DNA of 64,000 nucleotides. Origin: an uncultured Acetatifactor sp. (GTDB lineage Bacteria; Bacillota; Clostridia; Lachnospirales; Lachnospiraceae). A program made the translations under genes and the position numbers. Below, in pieces: positions 47,437 to 55,416 of this stretch. The notes under the pieces were generated by a model. It worked only from the letters and a program-made list of their open reading frames with translations. It did not search any database and was not told where the DNA came from. The stretch lies in NCBI GenBank assembly GCA_910585015.1, contig CAJUCT010000021.1, positions 1-64,000 on the forward strand, read 5' to 3'. Positions within the stretch are counted from its first letter, which is position 1. Every line of letters begins with the position of its first letter.

Positions 47437-49053
47437 TTATTTTACATATTTCTCCAGGGTTGCCTTTACTGCTCCCACACCGGCGGATAACTGGGCAAAG
47501 TAGTTTTTGACCAGGTCGGCCATGTGGATGGCTGTCAGGTCTACGCCGAAGATCTTCTCGTTGGAAAGCAGAGGATCCAGGCGGGACAGATCCTTGGGAG
47601 TGTCGTCCAGCTTGTAATCCTTCACATAGGCTGCAGCAGCTTCCAGCAGGGGATCACTGCTGGGGGTGAAAGGATTGCCCGCATCATCCACCGCCATCAG
47701 ATAGCGCAGCCAGCCCGCATAGACCAGAGGAATTAGCTTTAAGTCCGCCACATTCAAATCCGGGCGCTTCTGATAAGCCTTGATGGTCTCGCCGAAGCGG
47801 ATGGCCAGCTTCTGGGAGGTGTCGGTGGCAATGCGCTGGGGAGCGTCGGGCATAAAAGGATTGGGGATACGGACATTGACCACGGTATCAATGAACTCTC
47901 TGGGATCCAGGATGCCGGGATCCACCACCACAGGCAGCCCCTCCTGATAGCCGATAATCTCCACAAAGCGCTTCAGCAGCGGGTTTTTCATCTCCTCGGA
48001 CACCAGGGTATAGCCCAGCAGGCAGCCGTAGATGGCGAGAGTGGTGTGCAGGGGATTTAAGCAGGTGCAGACCTTCATTTTTTCCACCTTGTCCACAGTC
48101 TCCCGCTGGGTGAAGATTACGCCGCCTTTTTCCAGCGCGGGCCGTCCGTTGGGAAAATGATCCTCGATCACCAGATACTCACATTCCTCCGCGTTGACAA
48201 AGGGGGCAACATAAGTGTTCTTGCTGGTGATGGCAGCGTCCAACCCCTGGATGCCGTCCTGGTTTAGCAGGGCTTCCACCTTGGCGTCAGGTCTGGGGGT
48301 GATTTTGTCGATCATGGACCAGGGATAGGACACGCTCTGGGGATCTCTCACATAGACGGCAAAACCTGCCTCCGCCAGCCCGTTTTTGCACCATGCATCG
48401 GCAAAAGCCCACACGGCGGCGGCCAGCTTGTCCCCATTGTGGGAGCAGTTGTCCATGCTGACCATGGCGATGGGTTTTTTGCCGCTGATATAGCGGTGGT
48501 AGAGCAGGGATACCACCTTGCCCAGATAGCTGTCAGGCGCCTGTGGGCCATTGGCATAATCGGCTGCTATTGCAGGTAGCAAATTACCTCTGGCATCCGT
48601 CAGGGCATAGCCCTTCTCTGTGATGGTAAAGCTGGCCATCTGCAGAGAAGGAGCGGCAAAGATCTGTTTTAACCGATCATACTGGGCCTGGTTGGCGCTG
48701 TCCAGCACCAGGGATTCGGTAATACTGCCCACGATAGTCTTATCCACTGTATTGTCCGCTTTCAGGGTGGCCAGGATGGACAGGTTGTCGTGGGGCCAGT
48801 ACATTTTCTCAATGATCTCATAGTCAAAGCCCTCCACGGCAATGAGGCCGGTATCCGCTATGCCCCGGTTTAACAGGTTCTGGAGTACATTGCACTGGAA
48901 GGCCCGGAAGATATTGCCTGCTCCGAAGTGAATCCAGGCGGGAGCGGCGTCCGTGGCGGCTTTCACCTTATCATAGTCAAATTCCGGGAGGCGGTAGCCG
49001 GCCTGGAGAAAGGCTTCCCGCTGCTCCTGTATGCTCTTTCTTGTCAGTTCCAT
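47437..49053 (-). CDS. uxuB: Fructuronate reductase (mannitol dehydrogenase family)
   Basis: The 538-residue protein belongs to the long-chain mannitol dehydrogenase family: WIHFGAGNIFRAFQ (NAD site), SMDNCSHNGDK and then TCLNPLHTTLAIYGCLLGY. Its place just downstream of mannonate dehydratase identifies it as the D-mannonate:NAD oxidoreductase that reduces fructuronate in hexuronate breakdown. The ATG at 49053 follows a TAGGAGAAAG-type binding site on the minus strand. Confidence 0.9.
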   Translation of the reverse strand: MELTRKSIQEQREAFLQAGYRLPEFDYDKVKAATDAAPAWIHFGAGNIFRAFQCNVLQNLLNRGIADTGLIAVEGFDYEIIEKMYWPHDNLSILATLKADNTVDKTIVGSITESLVLDSANQAQYDRLKQIFAAPSLQMASFTITEKGYALTDARGNLLPAIAADYANGPQAPDSYLGKVVSLLYHRYISGKKPIAMVSMDNCSHNGDKLAAAVWAFADAWCKNGLAEAGFAVYVRDPQSVSYPWSMIDKITPRPDAKVEALLNQDGIQGLDAAITSKNTYVAPFVNAEECEYLVIEDHFPNGRPALEKGGVIFTQRETVDKVEKMKVCTCLNPLHTTLAIYGCLLGYTLVSEEMKNPLLKRFVEIIGYQEGLPVVVDPGILDPREFIDTVVNVRIPNPFMPDAPQRIATDTSQKLAIRFGETIKAYQKRPDLNVADLKLIPLVYAGWLRYLMAVDDAGNPFTPSSDPLLEAAAAYVKDYKLDDTPKDLSRLDPLLSNEKIFGVDLTAIHMADLVKNYFAQLSAGVGAVKATLEKYVK

Positions 49054-49090
49054 TTTCTTCTTTCTCCTAATTAGAATTTCGCATGTGTCC

Positions 49091-50161
49091 TCATTTTTTA
49101 TGCTGCTTTTCAATAGCTTCCCACAATCCGTTCAGGTAAGCGGCGCCCAGCGCCCTGTCATACAGGCCGTAACCGGGCATGGCCACCTCGTCCCAGATCA
49201 TGCGTCCGTGGTCGGGACGGATGGGGCCTGTAAAACCGATGTCGTACAGCGCCAGCATGATTTCGTACATGTCAAATGTACCGTCGCTGGACAGGTGGGC
49301 GGACTCCTCAAAATCCGTGGGGGAGTTGAACTTCAGGTTCCTCACATGGGCAAAGTGGATGCGGCCCTTCAGGGAGCGGATCATATCCGGCAGATCGTTT
49401 TCCAGGTTGGTGCCGTAGGAGCCGGAACAGAAAGTTACACCGTTGTGCGGATTGTCCACCATCTGCATCATCCGCAGGATGTTGGCCTTGTTGATGATTA
49501 TCCGGGGCAGGCCGAACACGCTCCAGGCGGGATCGTCCGGGTGGATGGCCATGTTGATGTCATATTTGTCACAGGTGGGCATGATGCGCTCCAGGAAGTA
49601 TTTCAGATTGGCAAAAAGTTTCTCATCGTCTACATCCTTGTACATCTCAAACAGATCCTTGATCCGGGCCATGCGCTCCGGCTCCCAGCCCGGCATCACT
49701 GTACCGTTGGTGTCCCCGGCGATGGATTCAAACATTTTTTCCGGGTCCAGGGCATCCACAGCCTCCTGGGTGTAGGCCAGCACCGTGGAACCGTCGGGGC
49801 GCATCCGGGCCAACTCCGTCCGGGTCCAGTCAAAGACAGGCATGAAATTATAGCACACCATATGGATGCCTGCCTGCCCCAGCCGTTCCAGAGTGGTAAT
49901 ATAATTGTCAATATACTGCTCCCTGTCCGGTGTGCCCACCTTGATGGCGTCGTGGATATTCACACTCTCGATGCCCGCCAGTTCCAGACCGGCATCCTCG
50001 ATCTCCCTTTTCAGGGCCAGGATGTCCTCCATCTCCCAGGCTTCCCCGGGAGTCGTGCCGTACAGGGTGGAGATCACTCCGGTCACACCTGGGATCTGGC
50101 GGATCTGTTTCAGAGTTACCGTGTCGTACTTGCTGCCGTACCAGCGCAATGTCATCTGCAT
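49091..50161 (-). CDS. uxuA: Mannonate dehydratase
   Basis: The 356-residue protein starts MQMTLRWYGSKYDTVTLKQI and keeps the family's metal-binding and catalytic segments: CYNFMPVFDWTRTEL, INMAIHPDDPAW, FCSGSYGT, HFAHVRNLKF and PIRPDHGRMIW. It converts D-mannonate to 2-keto-3-deoxygluconate. The ATG at 50161 follows AGGAGGG; a longer reading to 50323 has no binding site. It is the first gene of the uxuA-uxuB operon. The 37-nt gap to uxuB makes co-transcription likely. Confidence 0.93.
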   Translation of the reverse strand: MQMTLRWYGSKYDTVTLKQIRQIPGVTGVISTLYGTTPGEAWEMEDILALKREIEDAGLELAGIESVNIHDAIKVGTPDREQYIDNYITTLERLGQAGIHMVCYNFMPVFDWTRTELARMRPDGSTVLAYTQEAVDALDPEKMFESIAGDTNGTVMPGWEPERMARIKDLFEMYKDVDDEKLFANLKYFLERIMPTCDKYDINMAIHPDDPAWSVFGLPRIIINKANILRMMQMVDNPHNGVTFCSGSYGTNLENDLPDMIRSLKGRIHFAHVRNLKFNSPTDFEESAHLSSDGTFDMYEIMLALYDIGFTGPIRPDHGRMIWDEVAMPGYGLYDRALGAAYLNGLWEAIEKQHKK

Positions 50162-50454
50162 AGATAATACCCTCCTGATAAATTGTTCCGCAGCCGCCTC
50201 TCCGGAATACTTCCACACAGCCAAATGGTTTTCTGCATACCTGCATGTTTCCGTTGTCCGTGAAAGGCTGCTTTTATGGTGATAAGCTTTGTTGTCTACA
50301 TTATAGAATATAAGGAAATGCAAGAAAAGGCCATAAGTTGCTTGAAAAAGTGTAAAAGTTGCTCTATTATGGTGAATAGTAGTATCCGGTAAAAGCCAAT
50401 ATCATGCAGGGGCACGGAGAGTAAGTTTTTTACGTGTACTCCAGGAGGATCAGT
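50162..50454. promoter_or_regulatory. Divergent promoters of uxuAB and the AraC gene
   Basis: For the plus-strand AraC gene, TTGAAA (50342-50347), 17 bp and TATTAT (50365-50370) form a good promoter. For uxuA, TATAAT on the minus strand (complement of 50300-50305) has no matching -35, which suggests activator dependence. The AraC protein is the obvious candidate. Confidence 0.6.
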
Positions 50455-51351
50455 ATGCAGGAAATCAAACGGCATCAACTGGAAGCCACGGATGAGCGGC
50501 AGTATATGATCCAGGAAGGCTATGAAGTCTATGAGAAGCAGGGCGCGCCGCTGGGAGCCATCGCCTTCCATTACCACAGTTTTTATGAAATTATCTATGT
50601 GCTGGAGGGGGAGTACTCCTCCATGCTGGAAAATCAGACCTACCATATGAAAAAGGGCGATTTTCTGCTCATCGACTGTAATGTGATGCACAAATACCAT
50701 TTTATGGAAAAGAAACATGATTCTTCCCGGCGTATCATACTATGGGTGACCAGGGAAATGCTTCAGAACCTGTCCGGGGAGGGGCTGGAGTTGAGCGCCT
50801 GTTTCCGGGTACAGGGTTCCCGCGCCTATCATTTCCCCATCTATTATGAGGAGATGCTGAGAGGGTATTTATTGAAAATGGTGATGGCGGAACTGCCGGA
50901 CGTGCCTTCAACGGCGGCCAAGCAGGTGCTGGACCGGGGGTATCTCACTCTGTTTTTCGGCTATCTGAACGTGTTGTGCCTGCGCCGGGAGTATGGGCTT
51001 TCCCGGGATAATATGGTGTTCCACCCCATGGTGGAGCAGGTGTCCGACTATATTGACCGACACATAACCGAAGGGCTTTCCGTAGAGGAACTGGCAGATC
51101 ATGTGCATATGAGCAAATATCATTTCCTGCGCAAGTTTAAAGAGCAGACGGGGGTGACGGTTCACAACTTTGTGCTGAACAAGCGCCTGCTCCGCGCCAG
51201 CGAGGAACTGCTGCAGGGGAAAAGTTTGACGGAGGTGTGGCAGGGGGCAGGATTTACGGATTACTCCTCTTTTCTCCGGAATTTTAAGAAAGCCTTTGGA
51301 GTCTCTCCGGGGAGATACCGGGAGCAGATACCGCAGTCCCTGGTTCTTTAA
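50455..51351 (+). CDS. AraC-family regulator, likely of hexuronate genes
   Basis: An N-terminal cupin-type domain (FHYHSFYEIIYVLEGEYSSM, then HMKKGDFLLIDCNVMHKY) precedes the AraC double HTH (LSVEELADHVHMSKYHFLRK and then GAGFTDYSSFLRNFKKAFG). It is transcribed away from uxuA, which suggests that it activates that operon in response to a uronate or derived compound. The ATG at 50455 follows AGGAGG. Confidence 0.87.
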   Translation: MQEIKRHQLEATDERQYMIQEGYEVYEKQGAPLGAIAFHYHSFYEIIYVLEGEYSSMLENQTYHMKKGDFLLIDCNVMHKYHFMEKKHDSSRRIILWVTREMLQNLSGEGLELSACFRVQGSRAYHFPIYYEEMLRGYLLKMVMAELPDVPSTAAKQVLDRGYLTLFFGYLNVLCLRREYGLSRDNMVFHPMVEQVSDYIDRHITEGLSVEELADHVHMSKYHFLRKFKEQTGVTVHNFVLNKRLLRASEELLQGKSLTEVWQGAGFTDYSSFLRNFKKAFGVSPGRYREQIPQSLVL

Positions 51352-51527
51352 AAAAGAATATGGACAATTTATATAGAATATTGTAAAATATAAGCGGCGC
51401 TATATCAGGCGAATATTTCATAAATGCTTTGGCTTTAAAAGGATAGATGACCATCCGGCGTTTTGGGGCCGAGAGTATGGTCATGGTTTGCCGACAGAGG
51501 AGTTATAGTATAGAAGGAGAGTGGCAT

Positions 51528-51890
51528 ATGACGACGAAGGAATGTTATGAATTGATGGGGGCGGATTATGAGGATGTATTGGGACGTCTGATGATGGAAA
51601 AGCTGGTCAAAAAGTTCCTGTACAAGTTCGCAGATGCCAAGGATATGGAGGAATTGAAGTCCTCCCTGGCGGCAAAGGATTATAACACGGCTTTCCGTAT
51701 GGCGCACAATTTAAAGGGGGTGTGCGCCAATTTGAGCATTACGAAGCTTGGTGCGTCCAGTTCCGCGCTGTGTGAGGAACTCAGGGATGGCAATTACACC
51801 GACAAAGTGGAGCCTTTGTTGGCTGAGGTTCTGGCGGATTATGATGCGACACTGGCTGCCATCAGACAGCTGCAGGCGGCGGAACCCTAA
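51528..51890 (+). CDS. Histidine phosphotransfer (Hpt) protein
   Basis: The 120-residue protein is a stand-alone Hpt domain with the phosphorylatable H60 in FRMAHNLKGVCANLSITKLG. It relays phosphate between a hybrid kinase and a response regulator; the gene immediately downstream encodes such a regulator. AAGGAGAG sets the start at 51528. No sensor kinase gene lies nearby. Confidence 0.87.
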   Translation: MTTKECYELMGADYEDVLGRLMMEKLVKKFLYKFADAKDMEELKSSLAAKDYNTAFRMAHNLKGVCANLSITKLGASSSALCEELRDGNYTDKVEPLLAEVLADYDATLAAIRQLQAAEP

Positions 51891-51963
51891 AACAGCAGAC
51901 TGCCCGGATTGGTGTTGACAGGGCGGCGGAACTTAGATAAGAAGAAAGGATTAAAAAGGTATT

Positions 51964-53073
51964 ATGAGCAACACTGTTTTGGTAGTGGACGATATGGAGA
52001 TCAACAGGGATATTCTGACGGAGATCCTGAATGAAGAGTATCGGGTGGAGACGGCGGAAGACGGCCAAAGAGCTTTGGAGATGATCGAGGAGAAGCAGGA
52101 TGAGTTGGCGGTGGTGCTGCTGGATCTGATGATGCCGGAGGTGGACGGATTTGCGGTGCTGAAGGTGATGCAGGAGAAAGGATGGATCGAAAGGATCCCG
52201 GTGCTCATCATCAGCGGCGAGACTTCCGTTAAGGCGGAGAGAAAATGTTTTGACTATCACATTTCCGACTTTATCCGCAAGCCTTTTGATAACGCCCTGG
52301 TGAAAAAGAGGGTGAGGAACGTGGTGAACCTTTTCCAGTACCAGCGGAATCTGGAGGATAAGGTACAGGAGCAGACCAAGACGCTGTGGGAACAGAATGA
52401 ACTGCTTAGGCTTCAGGCCGACAGGCTGAAGAAGAGCAACACCAATATTATAGAGATTTTGGGAACTGTGGTGGAGTACCGTGATTTTGAGAGCGGCGAG
52501 CACATCAATCGTGTCAAGGGATATACCCGGATACTGGCAGAGCGCCTGGCCACGGAGTACCCGGAGTATGGGCTGGATCAGGAGATGATTGATGTCATCG
52601 TGTCGGCAAGCGCGCTGCATGACGTGGGTAAGATCGCCATACCCGACAATATCCTTTTGAAGCCGGGTAAGCTCACCGACGAGGAGTTTGCCTGCATGAA
52701 GACCCACACCACCAGAGGGGGCGAGATTCTGCAGAACATCCGGAACGCCTGGGATGATGAGTATGGCAAGATCAGTTACCAGATCTGCCGCCATCACCAT
52801 GAGAAGTTTGACGGACGCGGATACCCGGACGGGCTGGTGGGAGACGAGATCCCTATTGCCGCCCAGATTGTATCCATCGCGGATGTATATGACGCGCTGG
52901 TGAACGAGCGGGTCTATAAGGATGCTTTTCCCAAGGAGGAGGCGTTCCGCATGATCACCGAGGGGGAGTGCGGCAAGTTCAACCCCAAGCTGCTGGAGTG
53001 CTTCCGCATAGAGCGTAAGGCTTTTGAGGAACTGAAGGTATCCTATGATCATAAGGAAAATACGGAGTGCTAG
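51964..53073 (+). CDS. Response regulator with HD-GYP output domain
   Basis: A receiver domain (1-120) has VLVVDDMEINRD, phospho-acceptor D54 in VLLDLMMPE and the Lys in IRKPFD. A coiled linker (about 125-165) leads to an HD-GYP domain: GEHINRVKGYTRILAERL, ALHDVGKIAIPDNILLKPG, HHHEKFDGRGYPDGL. HD-GYP enzymes cleave cyclic di-GMP or related dinucleotides. It follows the Hpt gene by 73 bp and is likely its partner. Confidence 0.92.
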   Translation: MSNTVLVVDDMEINRDILTEILNEEYRVETAEDGQRALEMIEEKQDELAVVLLDLMMPEVDGFAVLKVMQEKGWIERIPVLIISGETSVKAERKCFDYHISDFIRKPFDNALVKKRVRNVVNLFQYQRNLEDKVQEQTKTLWEQNELLRLQADRLKKSNTNIIEILGTVVEYRDFESGEHINRVKGYTRILAERLATEYPEYGLDQEMIDVIVSASALHDVGKIAIPDNILLKPGKLTDEEFACMKTHTTRGGEILQNIRNAWDDEYGKISYQICRHHHEKFDGRGYPDGLVGDEIPIAAQIVSIADVYDALVNERVYKDAFPKEEAFRMITEGECGKFNPKLLECFRIERKAFEELKVSYDHKENTEC

Positions 53074-53146
53074 AAGCGTGAAAAGAGGGGGAGCCTCCTG
53101 CCGGGGGGCAGCCCTTCTTTTGTTTCTTAAGAATTGCATAAGGCAG

Positions 53147-53176
53147 TTGATTTCACAGAAGGATTTCGTTTATACT
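53147..53176 (+). promoter_or_regulatory. Predicted promoter of the MoxR operon
   Basis: TTGATT (53147-53152), 18 bp and TATACT (53171-53176) precede repeat copy C. Confidence 0.55.
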
Positions 53177-53190
53177 GGGAATGAAAACGC

Positions 53191-53253
53191 GGTATGCCAA
53201 ATCAAAAATATATTGGCGCCATAGCGCGGGCACAGTCTGCGCTATGTGGGGGG
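53191..53253 (+). repeat. Two-hairpin dispersed repeat, copy C
   Basis: GCCAA/TTGGC (53196-53217) forms hairpin 1, and ATAGCGC/GCGCTAT (53221-53245, loop region CACAG) forms hairpin 2. The order, spacing and loop match copies A and B at 13699 and 20254, though the sequence has diverged. It ends about 10 nt before the MoxR start and supplies its G-rich binding site. Confidence 0.6.
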
Positions 53254-53259
53254 ATGAGA

Positions 53260-54255
53260 ATGGATGCGTTCAGAATAGAACAGAACAGGCAGACGAGGCT
53301 TGCCTATGATAAGGTAAAGGAAGTGCTGTGGCAAGTAAAGAAGGTGGTAAAGGGGAAGGATGACAGCGTGGAAAAGGCGTTTTCCGCCATACTGGCAGGG
53401 GGCCATATCCTGATCGAGGATGTTCCCGGAGTGGGCAAGACCACCCTGGCGGTGGCCTTTTCTCATGCCATGGCGCTGGAAAACCACAGAGTGCAGTTTA
53501 CACCGGATGTACAGCCGTCGGATATATTGGGTTTTTCCATGTATCATAAGGATACGGGTACTTTTTCCTATCATCCCGGTCCTGTCATGTGCAATCTTTT
53601 CCTGGCCGACGAGATCAACCGTACCTCCCCCAAGACCCAGTCGGCGCTGTTGGAAGTCATGGAGGAGGGGTGTGTGACCGTGGACGGCGAGAGCCATCCG
53701 GTGCCTGCTCCTTTTATCGTGATGGCAACCCAGAATCCCAAGGGCAGTGCAGGTACGCAGCTGCTGCCGGATTCCCAGCTGGATCGCTTTATGATCAATA
53801 TGCACATGGGTTATCCGGATATGAGTGACGAAATCGAGATCGCGAAGGGCAGGAGCCAGCGCGTCCGTCCCAGGGACATACAGCAGGTGCTTACGGCAGC
53901 GGAACTGCAGACGCTGCAGGGCATGGTGGAGCAGGTATTCATACACGACAATATCTACAAATATATCGTGCGTCTGATGGAGGCCACCCGTCAAAACAGC
54001 TATGTGGAACTGGGGGTCAGCCCCCGGGGAACCATCGCCTGCACCCGCATGGCCAGGGCCAGAGCCTTTATACAGGGCAGAAGTTATGTGATTCCCGAGG
54101 ATGTGGCGTCTGTATTCCCGGATGTGGCGGGACACCGGATCCGGCTGGGCGCCAGGGCCAGAGTGGCCCGCGTGACAGCGGAGGCCGTGCTGGAACAGAT
54201 TCTGCATCAAGAAAAACAGCCGGTTTCCTATATGAAAAATCAGGGGGAACTATGA
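53260..54255 (+). CDS. MoxR-family AAA+ ATPase
   Basis: The 331-residue ATPase has Walker A VPGVGKTTLA, the MoxR segment FTPDVQPSDILG, Walker B NLFLADEINRTSPKTQSALL and sensor ATQNP, followed by LLPDSQLDRFM. MoxR proteins act as chaperones with DUF58 partners. The start is taken at 53260 behind GGGGGGATGAG; an upstream ATG at 53194 would add 22 residues read from repeat copy C. It overlaps the DUF58 gene by 4 bp, so translation is coupled. Confidence 0.9.
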   Translation: MDAFRIEQNRQTRLAYDKVKEVLWQVKKVVKGKDDSVEKAFSAILAGGHILIEDVPGVGKTTLAVAFSHAMALENHRVQFTPDVQPSDILGFSMYHKDTGTFSYHPGPVMCNLFLADEINRTSPKTQSALLEVMEEGCVTVDGESHPVPAPFIVMATQNPKGSAGTQLLPDSQLDRFMINMHMGYPDMSDEIEIAKGRSQRVRPRDIQQVLTAAELQTLQGMVEQVFIHDNIYKYIVRLMEATRQNSYVELGVSPRGTIACTRMARARAFIQGRSYVIPEDVASVFPDVAGHRIRLGARARVARVTAEAVLEQILHQEKQPVSYMKNQGEL

Positions 54256-55406
54256 TCCGTTACTTTTTCGGACTGCTTCTGGCAGCGGTCAGCCTTTACA
54301 TTGCATCCTTATACGAAAGCACTGCGATTGTGCTGCTCGGCTTTATACATGTTTTTCTGATGTTGCTTTCTCTTGTATCTCTGCTGTACGAAAAAAGGAG
54401 TCTGCAGGTTACTTTGGACATGCTGCCCGCTATGGCAGACCAGAGAGAGCCCATATATATCCGGCTTTGCGCAAAGCACAAGCACCGGGGATGGTATGGC
54501 AGGATAAAAGTACAGGTAGCGGTGAGCCGGGAAGAAGACGGGAACGAAACGAACCCACCAGCAAAGCATTTGGGAGCATTTTGCTCCAGAGTGCTTTGCT
54601 CCCATGCGCGGTGCAGGTGGCTGCAGGTAAAAAGCGGTTGCAGAGGAGCCAGAGAGCAGGAACTATCCGGCTTTCTGGCAATTGCGGATCCAGGCAGCTA
54701 TGCGGTCTGGCTGAGGCAGGTGAAGATTTATGATATGACAGGACTGTTCTGTATGAAGTACCGCAGAACGCTCAAGGGAGAGCGGGCGCTTTTGGCGGTG
54801 CTGCCCAGGATCTATCCCATGGGGATTTTTCTCTCCGAGGCTGTCCGCAGTTTTGCGGGAGACGCGGAAGTGTACGATTCTCTGCGCAGGGGGACGGATG
54901 CCAGTGAAACTTTGAAGCTGCGTCCCTTTCAGAACGGGGACGATATGCGGAATATCCACTGGAAACTCAGCGCCAAGGAGGGCGAATTGGTGGTCAGGGA
55001 AAACAGTATGCCCAGGGGCTGTCCGGTGGCAGTGCTGGTGGAGACCGTCGGCGGCGTCCGGGAGCCCCGGCTGCAGTGTGCGGCCAGTTTGTCTTTCTGT
55101 CTGATGGACCAGGAGTGTCCCCACTATATGGCCTGGTACAGCAGCGGCCTGCGGGATGTGGTACGGGTGCGTGTGGATGACGAGGAGAGTTTTTACGAGG
55201 CGCTGCTGTACCTTCTGCGGGAGGGAGGCGCCGGGAGAGCATTGGATATACAAAAGCTTTACCGGGAAAAATACAGTGGCGAGCCTCTGCTGCACTGGAT
55301 CCGGGTGGGGGACGGCCCCAGCATTCAGGTGGACCATCAGGAGACATTGCATTTGAAAGCATCCATGCTGGAAAAGGAACTGGGGGAGATGGAGTTGTTG
55401 TTGTGA
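54252..55406 (+). CDS. DUF58 protein
   Basis: Two N-terminal membrane helices are followed by a cytoplasmic or surface domain containing the DUF58 signature FQNGDDMRNIHWKLSAKEGE, then VVRE. The DUF58-MoxR-transglutaminase trio is widely conserved and often tied to cell envelope or surface functions, though the mechanism is not settled. A Cys-rich segment in the middle (AFCSRVLCSHARC) is encoded by an inverted repeat and is not typical of the family. The start overlaps the MoxR stop. Confidence 0.85.
   Translation: MIRYFFGLLLAAVSLYIASLYESTAIVLLGFIHVFLMLLSLVSLLYEKRSLQVTLDMLPAMADQREPIYIRLCAKHKHRGWYGRIKVQVAVSREEDGNETNPPAKHLGAFCSRVLCSHARCRWLQVKSGCRGAREQELSGFLAIADPGSYAVWLRQVKIYDMTGLFCMKYRRTLKGERALLAVLPRIYPMGIFLSEAVRSFAGDAEVYDSLRRGTDASETLKLRPFQNGDDMRNIHWKLSAKEGELVVRENSMPRGCPVAVLVETVGGVREPRLQCAASLSFCLMDQECPHYMAWYSSGLRDVVRVRVDDEESFYEALLYLLREGGAGRALDIQKLYREKYSGEPLLHWIRVGDGPSIQVDHQETLHLKASMLEKELGEMELLL
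54560..54600 (+). repeat. Palindromic sequence within the DUF58 gene
   Basis: AGCAAAGCA (54560-54568) and TGCTTTGCT (54592-54600) are perfect inverted copies, with GGAGC/GCTCC nested inside. The encoded stretch is unlike the rest of the protein, so it may be a small inserted hairpin element. Confidence 0.6.
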
Positions 55407-55416
55407 GGAGAGTGAT

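Noticed and set aside
49031..50167. Plus-strand open frame of 378 codons opposite uxuA
   Set aside because: Shadow of mannonate dehydratase, whose catalytic motifs are read on the minus strand.
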